Source of the DNA: Actinomycetes bacterium
GTDB taxonomy: Bacteria; Actinomycetota; Acidimicrobiia; Acidimicrobiales; SZUA-35
DNA length: 51,632 bases
Direction of reading: 5' to 3'
NCBI GenBank assembly: GCA_024280015.1
Contig: JAJRQY010000097.1
Coordinates: forward strand, 1-51,632
Below are positions 8,601 through 16,544 of the stretch, in pieces (position 1 is the stretch's first letter; every line of letters begins with the position of its first letter). Position numbers and translations under genes: made by a program. Under the pieces are notes generated by a model that made no database searches, was not told the origin of the DNA, and saw only the letters and a list, made by a program, of their open reading frames with translations.

Positions 8601-11284
8601 TCGCCGCCAATCAGAAACTGGTGGAACTCAACGAAGCTCTGGCGGACTGGTGTTGGCACAAAAACCCCGAACGCTCCGACCGGCTGGCTGCCCGTTACAA
8701 CAAGGCGTTCCGTTCCTATGTCCCACCCCAACACGATGGAGAGTGGCTCAACCCGGTCGGCCTGGTGGAAGGCTTTGAGCTGCGGCCCCATCAACGCCAA
8801 GCAATCGCCAGAGTGATCGTAGATGGCGGGGCACTGTTGGCTCACGCTGTTGGTGCAGGCAAAACCGCGGAAATGGTGGCTGCGGGTATGGAGATGCGAC
8901 GTATGGGTCTCATCAACAAGCCGCTCTATGTCGTACCGAATCATGTGGTGGAACAATTCGGTGCGGAAATGCGGCAACTCTTCCCGACTGCCTCCGTCCT
9001 GGTTCCGGATCAGAGCCAGAAGACACCGAAGCGTCGAGCTGAGCTAGTTGGGCGTATAGCGGCCGGGGACTGGGACGCAGTCATTGTCTCCCATAGGACG
9101 TTCAAGTCCATTCCCGTTAGCACCCAAGCAGAGTTGGATTACCTGGATGACATTGTGGCTCGCACCCGTGACGCTCAGTCCGCTGCCAGTAACGGTGGCG
9201 GGGGCACCAAGACCATCAAGAAGATCGCCGCTGCATTGGAGAAAGCGGAAGCCAAAACAAAGAAGCTGCGGGACAATCCACGTGATGATTCACTGACGTT
9301 CGAACAACTCGGCGTCGACTACCTCTTCGTGGATGAGGCGCATGAGTTCAAGAACTTGGCTGTGCCGTGCGCGAATCCTGACCTCGGGTTCGGCGGCGAT
9401 TCTGGGTCCAAGAAAGCCACTGACCTGGATTTGAAGATCAAACTCTTGCGTCGCATGCACCCCACCCAACGCGGTGTCGTCACCTTCGCTACCGGTACCC
9501 CAATTCCGAACAGGGTGGCGGAGTTGTATGTGATGCAACACTACTTGCAGCCGGATGCCCTGGAGGCTGCCGGTGTCGGCTCCTTCGATGCGTGGGCCGC
9601 CCAGTTCGGCACGGCTGTCACCCAATATGAGGTGGGTGTTGGCAATCAGTGGAAGCTGCGAACCCGTTTCGCTCGCTACCAGAACCTGCCGGAGCTTCAA
9701 CTCCTACTGGGAACCGTTGCCGACATCCAGATGGCTGAGGATCTCAACTTGCCGCGCCCTGCCCTTGTGACCGGTAAGGCGCAGATGGTGATGGTTCCCT
9801 CCTCACATGCTCTGGATCTGTTCTCCGAGCAGCTGGCTGTGCGGGCGGCGTCAGTGTCGGGGTTCGGAGAGAAGGACAACATGTTGGCGGTCATGGGTGA
9901 GGGCCGCAGAGCTGCTTTGGATCTACGTCTTGTTGGCCGTTCTCAGCCTGACCCATCCAAGATCGGCACTGCGGTACAGCGGATTGCGGAGATCTGGGAG
10001 AAACATCGTGATCGGGCCTATGACGATGTGTTGACTGGTGAACCTCATCCTCGGACTGGAGGTTTGCAGATCGTGTTCTGTGACCATGGTGTGGAAGGCA
10101 CCAATAGCGGTACCGGTGTGAATCTGTATCAGATACTGCGCGACCAGCTTGCCGAAGCAGGACTACCGGCACAGCAGGTGGAGTTCATGCAGAACCACAA
10201 AACTCCAGTAGCGAAGGCCGAACTGTTCGCTCGTTGTCGAGATGGCCGGGTATCGGTCCTTGTTGGTTCCACTGGGACAATGGGAACGGGAATGAATGTG
10301 CAAGCCCGAGCGGTGGCTTTGCATCACCTGGATGCCACCTGGCGGCCAGCCGATATCGAACAGAGAGAAGGGCGTGCGTGGCGCCAAGGGAACCAGAACC
10401 CCGACATTGAGATCCTGCGCTACGCCACGGAGAAGAGTTTTGATGTGGTGATGTGGCAAACCTTGGAACGTAAGGCCGGGTTTATCGCGCAAGTCATGCG
10501 ACCTCGTCCGGGAGGTGTCCGCGAGATTGAGGAAGTCTTCAACGAGAACGAGCTGTCCTTCGCTGAGATGAAGTCACTGGCCACTGGTGATCCGAAGATG
10601 ATTGACAAGATGCGCCTGGATCGCCGCCACACTGATTTGGCCCGCCTTGAATCAACTTGGGCCAAACAGAAAGTGCGCCTCGAATCGAGTATTCCCCGCT
10701 GGCGAAACCGGCGTGTCGCCCTGGCGACCCGGGTGGATGGCTTGTTGGATGTGGCGGGGCGTCTGGGTGAGCAAATGGATCTCACAATCACTGGACGTCG
10801 TTTCGACACGTTGAAAGAAGCCGATGTGGAGATCCGTCGGCTGGCTCGAAAGATGAGGTCCTCGGACGGCCCGGCGGTACTCGGTTCTCTTGGTGGGTTG
10901 CCTGTTGAGGTGAGACGCCATATCGATGCCGTTGATTTCACTGTTGGTGCGCACACCGCGAAGCTTGTGACCACCTTGTCAATCGAGGACCTGGTGAACG
11001 ACGCGCAGATCGGTTCCAGGTTGCTGCGCTTAGCAAGGTCTGCACCGTCGCGGGCCGCTGATGCAGAAGTCGAGATCACCCGGTTGGGTAAGGAAATTAG
11101 GGCCGGTGTGACCCAGGTGGAGAAGCCGTTCACCAAGGCGGCTGAGTTGGCGGAGGTTGGCCTGGAGTTGGCGACTCTGATTGCTGAGATCGAAGCCGAA
11201 CAAACCGCACCCCAACTGCCAACGACCGACGCGGTCGTGATCAAAGGTTCAGTGAAGCAGGAACGAGCGGGGAGAAGCCTGTGA
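5681..11284 (+). CDS. DarB-like N6-adenine DNA methylase fused to SF2/SNF2-type helicase
   Basis: About 1867 aa. Residues 1-230 are Gly/Ser/Pro/Arg-rich and overlap a nested gene. Residues ~235-330 carry the conserved lead-in (GWGALPQVF). Methylase motif I is LEPGCGPG (343-350) and the NPPF-type motif is NVPF (405-408), the variant I recall from this family. Helicase motifs follow: GAGKT (1058-1062), DEAH (1218-1221), ATGTPIPN, and QREGRAWRQG near 1561. A charged C-terminal tail ends the protein. Related plasmid and phage proteins (P1 DarB type) protect incoming DNA from restriction. ATG 5681 follows an ATGA overlap and gives MSEQLSLFPQ; GTG near 6272 is an alternative start if the N-terminus is not translated. 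Confidence 0.85.
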   Translation: MSEQLSLFPQTQDNNAKLGEDNDNTRMGRPGSVDHPDPADRATPSMGKEPGPVRPRSLRMEPPLPSDSTPGKVLPGSSGVGGDRSSGPDGGLGESGSRIRGVVGEVRGAPGVGDGSSAGVADPIGTRGVSTSGVPTNHGGVEGSVGGPVGERSGPGSGAQHRPAGRGSRDPDADLEGRPARQLPVADVGGLRELGVGSGVVHANSRGGRTGRHQQRSPDAQAGPEDPAVPGLAPYTPPSTPAARAAANIEVLRVLSQTATGSKAEREVLGQWSGWGALPQVFEDEPSEPWARRTRQEMDRLMTPVEIDAAMRSTLNAHYTTPAIASGMWRLADSLGFEGGRVLEPGCGPGVFMARAPAHARMLGVERDPITAEVARRLHPQAEIVQTALEDYRHVGEPFALVIGNVPFASTKPFDTQFNKSNRLALHNYAITKSLALSAPGALTIAITSSFTLDARNQSQRALIGEWGTFVGAIRLPDRAFHAQSGTQVTTDIVVFRRRSERLFDPRIQGAEIDRGEVPDWMSVSGIRELGDRIGMNQWFHDNPELVLGELADGGMYRKDQLRVQLDPDADLGAMLSHAFGRIAVLDAPNRDRHRGVLPDPVIDLTQPVLPVTITPPPTTQRRLIAEDLPGWAKQGSIFVDPLTPRGFAQLVGDAVVPYVPSSKKDEPTLRAVLALRTTMMDLITAELADEPAGDIERLRTRLGADYDTAVRRIGGPLNRYKLSSNEVRLFPRLAGFRRDDPDYSALLALESFDSETQTATRSAIFTTRQIRPQRRPMTASTLPEAVAMSMGESGLLDTKRINELLADATIDVEAGLADIAFRDPTEPQRWLFAPHYLSGNVRSKLDVAREAALTNPLLAQNVEALQAALPKPLVAEEISVRLGVSWLTPKDITQFITDTIGPTSGLEVFWHEQSGWSLEAPSWQRSSVAMTQTWGTSRRDALTIVAAGLTGKAIVVKDNDPEGKPILNKDETLAANQKLVELNEALADWCWHKNPERSDRLAARYNKAFRSYVPPQHDGEWLNPVGLVEGFELRPHQRQAIARVIVDGGALLAHAVGAGKTAEMVAAGMEMRRMGLINKPLYVVPNHVVEQFGAEMRQLFPTASVLVPDQSQKTPKRRAELVGRIAAGDWDAVIVSHRTFKSIPVSTQAELDYLDDIVARTRDAQSAASNGGGGTKTIKKIAAALEKAEAKTKKLRDNPRDDSLTFEQLGVDYLFVDEAHEFKNLAVPCANPDLGFGGDSGSKKATDLDLKIKLLRRMHPTQRGVVTFATGTPIPNRVAELYVMQHYLQPDALEAAGVGSFDAWAAQFGTAVTQYEVGVGNQWKLRTRFARYQNLPELQLLLGTVADIQMAEDLNLPRPALVTGKAQMVMVPSSHALDLFSEQLAVRAASVSGFGEKDNMLAVMGEGRRAALDLRLVGRSQPDPSKIGTAVQRIAEIWEKHRDRAYDDVLTGEPHPRTGGLQIVFCDHGVEGTNSGTGVNLYQILRDQLAEAGLPAQQVEFMQNHKTPVAKAELFARCRDGRVSVLVGSTGTMGTGMNVQARAVALHHLDATWRPADIEQREGRAWRQGNQNPDIEILRYATEKSFDVVMWQTLERKAGFIAQVMRPRPGGVREIEEVFNENELSFAEMKSLATGDPKMIDKMRLDRRHTDLARLESTWAKQKVRLESSIPRWRNRRVALATRVDGLLDVAGRLGEQMDLTITGRRFDTLKEADVEIRRLARKMRSSDGPAVLGSLGGLPVEVRRHIDAVDFTVGAHTAKLVTTLSIEDLVNDAQIGSRLLRLARSAPSRAADAEVEITRLGKEIRAGVTQVEKPFTKAAELAEVGLELATLIAEIEAEQTAPQLPTTDAVVIKGSVKQERAGRSL
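5745..6377 (+). CDS. Nested Trp-rich 210-aa protein in the +1 frame of the methylase-helicase gene
   Basis: This gene lies wholly inside the 5' part of the large gene in another frame. ATG 5745 has GGAG at 5735-5738 with a 6-nt spacer. The codons strongly favour G or C in the third position, and the product looks folded: 12 Trp, alternating hydrophobic and acidic helices (EEWWEKF, LLQMWEDYESLE) and no low-complexity stretch. The other frame over the same bases gives only a Gly/Ser/Arg/Pro-rich sequence. Its stop (TAG 6375-6377) falls just where the conserved part of the methylase-helicase begins. No family is recognised. A cytoplasmic partner of the methylase is possible, but that is inference. 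Confidence 0.7.
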   Translation: MTTQEWVAPDQWITPTLPIGPRPAWVKSLGRYGRAAYEWNRRYPAIQLPEKYYLDLQVWVETEVQGLMADWESLDPESEEWWEKFGEPQELVTDHPLELRILLEPGVCRRLVFQPTTEGLRDPLGGRWVSEADRGLVLNTGPQDEDHEIQTLIWKADQHVNYLLQMWEDYESLESGLEWFMPTAGEVVLDAINNDPRMLKQGLKIQQYPD

Positions 11285-12363
11285 ACGTTCTGAAGATACG
11301 CCACGGATTGGTCGACGTGTTGGTGTTTGGTCTGGCCTATGAAGTGCTCGCACCCGCCACATGGATCACCCATCTCCAAGAATTCAAGGACTTGTCCACC
11401 AGTACCGCAACGAGCGTGGCCGGTAGCATTCACATCGATGGATGGCTACTGGTGTTCGTCGGTGTGCTTGGTCTCATGTTGGCCATGACGTTGTTGTCCA
11501 AGTGGTATCTGCGATTGGGAGCCAGGGGAATTGAAGCTGATCCAACCGATGCTGGTTGCATGACTCAGGGTCTGACCGGGTCCAGCGAGGTTGCTACTTG
11601 GCGGTTTCAGATTGCTATTCGAGCGCTCGCTGATCCAGATCCGGTGATCCGGGTCGGAGCGATCTTTGACCTCGAAGCAGTAGCGGTGATTGCCGAAAGC
11701 GAGTTCGCCGGATTGGTGTATGAGAACCTGGTCGCAACGTTGCTCGCTAACGCCAGACCTGATCCAGAAATGGACGTTGAGATCTTCCCTACAGAGTCAT
11801 TGGAGACTCATTGGACTCCCAACGGGATGCGGATACATGTGAGGCCGCTACCACCAACCGATGTTGTGACCGTTCTACGGGTCTTGGCCAGGCGCAGGGC
11901 CCTGTTTGACAGAAACGTCGAGTATCTCGCGACAGACAACGAACGCCTCGAAGGCGGCCCACCGGCCACTGGTGTGCATCTGGCGCACATTGATTTGAGT
12001 CAAGCGTGGTTGGCTAACACGAACTTTCAGAACGCGACGTTGACGAAAGTCAATTTGAAGGAGGCCACGTTGACTGGGATAGATCTGGACGGAGCGAACA
12101 TTCATTCTTGTTCGCTTGCTATGGCCAAGCTTGATAGGGCTAGCTTCTGGCGAGCAAGCATTGCCTGGTGCTCATTCATGTTTGCTGACTTGTCGTGGAC
12201 TCGGTTCTACCGGGCCGCGATCAAGGGCACCAATTTCTACGATGCAATTGTTGAGGGTGAAGCATTTGAGAATGCGTATTTTGATGAGGGTGTGGACCTG
12301 ACCACGATGAGGGTTCGGGGATCGAGGCCTGATGGGGATCCCACCGACTCCTTCACTGCCTGA
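11281..12363 (+). CDS. Membrane-anchored pentapeptide-repeat protein
   Basis: 360 aa, starting at GTG in a GTGA overlap with the methylase-helicase stop. Two hydrophobic segments (about residues 9-25 and 53-75) anchor it. A charged middle domain follows. From about residue 240 there is a run of pentapeptide repeats of the A(N/D)LXX type (IDLSQAWLANTNFQNATL and onward) for ~90 residues. Pentapeptide repeats form a right-handed quadrilateral helix; some mimic DNA, many act as scaffolds. It closes the element operon, so a structural or DNA-mimic role with the upstream ATPases is plausible but unproven. Confidence 0.8.
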   Translation: MNVLKIRHGLVDVLVFGLAYEVLAPATWITHLQEFKDLSTSTATSVAGSIHIDGWLLVFVGVLGLMLAMTLLSKWYLRLGARGIEADPTDAGCMTQGLTGSSEVATWRFQIAIRALADPDPVIRVGAIFDLEAVAVIAESEFAGLVYENLVATLLANARPDPEMDVEIFPTESLETHWTPNGMRIHVRPLPPTDVVTVLRVLARRRALFDRNVEYLATDNERLEGGPPATGVHLAHIDLSQAWLANTNFQNATLTKVNLKEATLTGIDLDGANIHSCSLAMAKLDRASFWRASIAWCSFMFADLSWTRFYRAAIKGTNFYDAIVEGEAFENAYFDEGVDLTTMRVRGSRPDGDPTDSFTA

Positions 12364-12622
12364 ACTAGAGCTATTGCTAGGGGAGAGCAATGACCGGCGG
12401 ACGTCGGTGATGGGGGTTGAAGCCGGTGGCTACACCTGACGTCGCTGGACCGGCCGTGTGGGTTCATCAATGGAGGTCTGGTCGCTGATGCGAAATGTCT
12501 GCTGGTCACGTAGTCGATGATGGGTCGTGGCTGGAAGCTTCGCGAGAGCATCTGGTGGATGGGCATGGGGACCGGCAAGTCGTCTACCATTCGCGTCGAT
12601 CGGTTTGAGTGGAGGAATGGCG

Positions 12623-13012
12623 ATGGAACTTCATCATCGAGCTGGACAGGTGGCACAACAGCACTTTGATGATGCCCGCTCCTTGTTCACCGAGTGCCTT
12701 GGCTTCGAAGAGTTCGTCGCCACCGAGCATATGGCGATCCTTCACCAGGCAGGATCTGGAATTGATATTCAGCTCATTTGTAGCGAGGTCTTTGATCCTC
12801 AGCTCAACAAACACCAGTCGCATCTTGGGTTCATTTCCAGCGAGCCGAAGCAAGAGCGAGACCTGATCCAGCGGTGGAGCGAGAGTCGTGGGCTCACCGT
12901 CGAAGTCGGGCAATGGTCTGACCGGGAGCTGTGGATTGATTTACCCGATGTCTTCCTTGACTTCGTCATTGAAGTCATGGATCGTAGAATTCTCGAGGAA
13001 CCTGTCACCTAG
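12623..13012 (+). CDS. VOC/glyoxalase-fold protein
   Basis: 129 aa from ATG 12623, chosen because GGAGG (12611-12615) lies 7 nt upstream; the in-frame ATG 12617 is too close to it. The sequence shows one long beta-alpha-beta unit set of the vicinal oxygen chelate fold: a helix after the first strand, a strand AILHQAGSGIDIQLI, then QSHLGFISSEP and a C-terminal strand. Metal-ligand assignment is not clear, so catalysis cannot be claimed. It lies 259 nt after the element operon in its own transcription unit. Confidence 0.55.
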   Translation: MELHHRAGQVAQQHFDDARSLFTECLGFEEFVATEHMAILHQAGSGIDIQLICSEVFDPQLNKHQSHLGFISSEPKQERDLIQRWSESRGLTVEVGQWSDRELWIDLPDVFLDFVIEVMDRRILEEPVT

Positions 13013-13221
13013 GAATCGAGACCCTCCGGCTGTCACAAACCGGTCGAGGTTGAGGAGCTGTCCTGCAATCACGATGTGGCGGTCCTTGAAACAGTTTGTG
13101 TATGGACTCAGCAGTCGTCAAACCCGTTTGGATTCAGTTTGCGGCTCGAGACGCTACATGATCAACACCCAACATGTGGCACACCCTCTTCATGTCCATC
13201 GGTTGTGTATGCGGGACCAGG

Positions 13222-13722
13222 TCACTTGCCCAGCGATGAAGCACTCACCACGTGAACCTCTGACTGCCAATGCGCCGTCGACGCCCAGATCAACTTGGTA
13301 GCGCTGGCATAATCCGGAGGAGCATCCCCGATGTCATTGACCTGACAGTTGAGATAGGTGAAATGTGCTGCCCGGACCCTCAAACTCGCGTCGGGGTAGC
13401 ACACCACTCCAAAGTGCAGATCAGCAGAACCCTTCTCAGCATCGGAGGACAGGATGTTCCACGCCGTCAAGTCTGTGGTTCGCTGGTCAGCTCTCCAACG
13501 AAGGGTCTCGACCCCTTTTGCTACAAGAACCGCAGTATTGGATTCGTGCAAATGCATGGCCACGCGAAGCTCGAAGAGAACACCCAATACTCCTCTCGCG
13601 AGATCAAAGCGAAGGTCCAATACCTGTGCTTCAAGCAAGGCATCCCTCTCGACAAGGGGGTTGACCTCGGGAATTCGATTCGAAAAGGGCCCGGACGACA
13701 GGAGGAGGTCAGCCGCTCTCAT
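13222..13722 (-). CDS. Hypothetical protein (166 aa)
   Basis: An ORF with protein-like composition: hydrophobic strands such as GVLGVLFELRVAMHL and NTAVLVAKGVETLRW, then a beta-rich C-terminal half with VCYPDASLRVRAAHF. ATG 13722 has a weak AGGG upstream. Competing + strand frames over the same bases give Arg/Ser-rich sequences that look like shadows. No family is recognised. If it is not real, 13013-13982 holds no gene. Confidence 0.45.
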   Translation of the reverse strand: MRAADLLLSSGPFSNRIPEVNPLVERDALLEAQVLDLRFDLARGVLGVLFELRVAMHLHESNTAVLVAKGVETLRWRADQRTTDLTAWNILSSDAEKGSADLHFGVVCYPDASLRVRAAHFTYLNCQVNDIGDAPPDYASATKLIWASTAHWQSEVHVVSASSLGK

Positions 13723-13763
13723 CTGGCCAACCCTACATGAGCGAATGGTTCGGAGAACTTGAC

Positions 13764-13784
13764 AGTCCGGCTTGTGAGCGGACT
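13764..13784. other. Small hairpin in the gap before the epoxide hydrolase
   Basis: AGTCCG at 13764-13769 pairs with CGGACT at 13779-13784 around a 9-nt loop. It sits upstream of the minus-strand hypothetical gene and beyond the stop of the epoxide hydrolase. It has no T-run, so terminator function is doubtful. The rest of 13785-13982 shows nothing I can name. Confidence 0.25.
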
Positions 13785-13982
13785 AGCGGGTTGCCTAGCC
13801 TGGTTCATGTACGCGCTCCTAATGCATTGAGGAAAGCTTGGTGAGGACTGGACAGTGTGTTGTCAATAACGGGTGTCGAGCTAATTTGACACGTCCCGGT
13901 GGTCAATTCCTCAGCCCCGACGCTCCACTTCGCAAACCATAGATACCCGAGTCGTGCATTGACCCGAACGTGAACATGTTCG

Positions 13983-15167
13983 TCACCGAAGTGGATGAAA
14001 GAATTGACGTATGGCTTGGGCCATCAACTGTGGCTCTTCCAACGCCATGAAGTGTCCGCCACAGCCAAAGTCTTCCCAACCCCGTATGTCGGTGAAGGTC
14101 CGTTCCACGTACTCGCGAGGTGGGCGTTCAACAGCATGCATTGTTCGGGTTACGCCAGTTGGAACATCGATGGTTTCGTCTCGACCAATCGGCCAGAAAT
14201 TGTGCGCTCGTTCAAAGTACAAACGGTTGGCCGAGTTGATGGTCTGGGTTGCCCAGTAGAGGGTCACGTTGGTGAGTAGTTGGTCCATGGTGAAGTGGTC
14301 GCCCAGCTCACCGTTTGGAGGTTCTGTCCACGCATACCACTTCTCGACTATCCAGGCGGCCAGACCTACAGGTGAGTCGTTCAGGCCGTAGCCGAGGGTT
14401 TGGGGTCGCGTGGTTTGAAGCGCCATGTAGCCACCCTCCTCGATGTCCCACAGATCTGTTTGGCGAAGGTATGTCTGTTCGTCGCGAGAGAGTGGCTCTG
14501 AGCCAACACCGAGGTACGGAGCAGGATTGTCAGGGGCCGTGGTGTGATAGCCAATGAGGCGTTCGGGGCAGCGTCGGAGTAGGAAACTCATGATTGTCGC
14601 ACCGACGTCGTAGGCATGGGCAGCGAAGCGGTCATAGCCCAGGCTCGTCATCAGCCCCGCCCAGAGGTCGGCTGTGTTCCCATAGTGAAAGCCGGGCTTG
14701 GTTGGAACATCGGAGAATGCGTAGCCCGGTATCGAAGGGATGATCACGTCAAAGCTGTCAGTACTGTCGCCGCCGAAGTGTTCGGGGTTGGTTAGCAACG
14801 GAACAAGGTTGAGCATCTCGTAGAACGAACTCGGCCAACCATGGGTCAACAAGATCGGTATGGCGTTGGGGTTGCTGCTCTTTTGGTGAATGACATGGAG
14901 GCCCACTCCGTCAACTTCTATTCGGTAGTTGTTGAAGCTGTTGATGCGTTCTTCTTGCTTGCGCCAATCAAAGTCGTTGATCCAGTAGTCGACGAGTCCA
15001 CGCATGTATGACAAGTTTGCGCCGTAGTTCCAGCCAGCATCCTCGACTTCGTCAGGCCAGCGAGACGCCTTGAGGCGGCCACGAAGGTCATCCAGGGTTT
15101 CGTTGCTGATCTTGATTGTGAACGGGGTCAGATTTGTGGGGTCCGCCCCAGGGTTTGGCTTAGTCAT
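13983..15167 (-). CDS. Epoxide hydrolase (alpha/beta-hydrolase, EHN N-terminal domain)
   Basis: 394 aa. The N-terminal ~110 residues match the epoxide-hydrolase N-terminal domain (FTIKISNETLDDLRGRL, SRWPDEVEDAGWNYG). HGWP provides the oxyanion hole, the Asp of the HAYDVGA turn is the likely nucleophile, and GGHF near the C-terminus carries the catalytic His. Members open epoxides to diols, in juvenile-hormone/microsomal style. ATG 15167 overlaps the stop of an upstream small ORF as ATGA; GTG 15185 would add six residues. It lies inside the element as probable cargo. Confidence 0.85.
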   Translation of the reverse strand: MTKPNPGADPTNLTPFTIKISNETLDDLRGRLKASRWPDEVEDAGWNYGANLSYMRGLVDYWINDFDWRKQEERINSFNNYRIEVDGVGLHVIHQKSSNPNAIPILLTHGWPSSFYEMLNLVPLLTNPEHFGGDSTDSFDVIIPSIPGYAFSDVPTKPGFHYGNTADLWAGLMTSLGYDRFAAHAYDVGATIMSFLLRRCPERLIGYHTTAPDNPAPYLGVGSEPLSRDEQTYLRQTDLWDIEEGGYMALQTTRPQTLGYGLNDSPVGLAAWIVEKWYAWTEPPNGELGDHFTMDQLLTNVTLYWATQTINSANRLYFERAHNFWPIGRDETIDVPTGVTRTMHAVERPPREYVERTFTDIRGWEDFGCGGHFMALEEPQLMAQAIRQFFHPLR

Positions 15168-15556
15168 TGATGTGCCACTCTCCACTCGCCGACCTTCGAT
15201 CGGGCGCTCGCAGACACTAACTCAACAGTTGAACACCGGCCAAACAATGGTGTTGGGACTTCGATGGTGATGCTGTCTCGTTGCTCATTGTTGTAGGCAT
15301 CATCAGCTTCAAGGAAATGTCGGCCAAAGCCAATTGCCTGTTCCATCGGAGCCACTACCTCCCGGCTGTAGCCGTAACCAAACCCAGTGAACATCACCAG
15401 GTGAGGTACACCGTCACGGTCAGGGCGAGCCTGTTCGATTGACGGAGGTTCTACAGCCGGGTCGCCCGTGTGAGAGGCTTTGAGGTGATCAGCGGATCTC
15501 GACGAATTCGGAACCAAGATTGTGGACAAGCACAAGAGTGAAATCGGTGCCTTCAT
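15164..15556 (-). CDS. Hypothetical ORF coupled to the epoxide hydrolase
   Basis: A 130-codon ORF whose stop overlaps the epoxide-hydrolase ATG as ATGA, which supports translation of at least its 3' part. The N-terminal half is poorly ordered; an internal Met before FTGFGYGYSREV may be the true start. No family is recognised and no good ribosome-binding site is seen at the longest start. Confidence 0.35.
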   Translation of the reverse strand: MKAPISLLCLSTILVPNSSRSADHLKASHTGDPAVEPPSIEQARPDRDGVPHLVMFTGFGYGYSREVVAPMEQAIGFGRHFLEADDAYNNEQRDSITIEVPTPLFGRCSTVELVSASARSKVGEWRVAHQ

Positions 15557-15577
15557 CCCTTGGAAGGAACTCCGACG

Positions 15578-15991
15578 ATGAAGACCGACGCCTCAGACGA
15601 GCTAGCTGAGATGCTCCTGGGCGCGGCTAAACACCGTGTCGTAGTCAATGCGCGACTCTCCATCTGGTTACGACTACTGCGCGATCAGCCTTCCCTTGGG
15701 TTTGCGATGGCGGATCGGCCCGAGACGCCAGACGAGGTCCTGACCTGTCTCGCCTTGGTTGGTGACCGGAGAACTAGATCGCGACTGGTGATGAGAAATA
15801 CACTTCCAGCAGAGGTGGTCGAGTTGCTGGAATCGGATCTAGAAGTTGGCTCAGGGGTCCATGTTGTTCATGCCTCAGATGTCGATCGGAATAAGCTGGA
15901 GCGTCTCGTCAACCATCGTTGGGCATCGGTGAGGGCTGTTGCGAAGGACCGCCTCGAATCGTTGGTTGAGGGCCCGCAACTGGATCGCTGA
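15578..15991 (+). CDS. Small LRV/HEAT-like repeat protein
   Basis: 137 aa from ATG 15578; GGAAGGA (15562-15568) lies 9 nt upstream, which is why I prefer it to the longer frame from 15560. The sequence has helical pairs of the type TPDEVLTCLALVGDRRTRSRLVMRN and WASVRAVAKDRLESL, resembling the leucine-rich-repeat-variant pattern of ~24 residues. Such repeats form curved helical protein-binding surfaces. No enzymatic motif is seen. It is the last supported gene before the attachment site. Confidence 0.5.
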   Translation: MKTDASDELAEMLLGAAKHRVVVNARLSIWLRLLRDQPSLGFAMADRPETPDEVLTCLALVGDRRTRSRLVMRNTLPAEVVELLESDLEVGSGVHVVHASDVDRNKLERLVNHRWASVRAVAKDRLESLVEGPQLDR

Positions 15992-16544
15992 TCGGCTTCG
16001 TAGCAGGCAGTTGCTGAGAATCGTCATGGTCTCTCAATGCAACTATGCCCGTAAGAAACGGCTCAATAATAGTCCTTCGGCCTGGGGACAACCGAGTCAA
16101 GGGATCGGAGTGCCAAGATGACTAGCGTCTAATGTCGTTCATATCACTGTGGTAACACTGGTAGCAGTAAACAAGGGTACATAGGGCTGTCGGACTGGTA
16201 TCGTCTTGTTCTTCGATTCAGCGCATTGACCAGGGGAAACGTGGTAATTGCAGGGTTCTTCGGAATCTCGGGTTTGGGTCTTGAAAGCTGTTGGGACTGC
16301 AACACGGAGTCCAGGACGGGCCGCCCACCAAGGGCTCTGAAGAGCAATCCGTCGATGTCATTGACCCCGCTTCGGTGCTGGCCATTGACATCGGAGCCGA
16401 GCGTCAGGGAATCTCGTACCACTCACGTACCACTGGCAGGGGTGTTTAGGGGTTAAAGTGAGGTATCAGAGGACGAGTCGTGCGATCCACTGATAAGGCT
16501 GTGACCTGGATAAATAGACCAATAGTGGAGCTATAGGGGCAAAT
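15992..16544. other. Non-coding stretch next to the attachment site
   Basis: About 550 nt with no ORF that looks coding. It contains the CGTACCACT direct repeats (16415-16434) and a 6-bp inverted repeat, TATCAG 16464-16469 with CTGATA 16490-16495. Such sequences at the edge of an element could bind integrase or excisionase. Short ORFs on both strands at 16144-16456 overlap each other and lack ribosome-binding sites. Confidence 0.5.
16415..16434 (+). repeat. Two CGTACCACT direct repeats, 11 bp apart
   Basis: CGTACCACT occurs at 16415-16423 and again at 16426-16434, one helical turn apart, about 110 nt from the tRNA fragment on the element side. Arm-type binding sites of tyrosine recombinases are short repeats in this position. 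That role is inferred from location only. Confidence 0.4.

Noticed and set aside
10420-11433. Long open frame on the minus strand (337 codons) under the methylase-helicase
   Set aside because: It lies antisense to the 3' part of a well-supported gene, is Arg/Ser/Thr-rich and has no family features or ribosome-binding site; it is a codon-bias shadow.
16144-16456. Opposing short ORFs before the tRNA fragment
   Set aside because: They overlap each other, lack ribosome-binding sites and have no protein-like pattern; I treat the stretch as non-coding.
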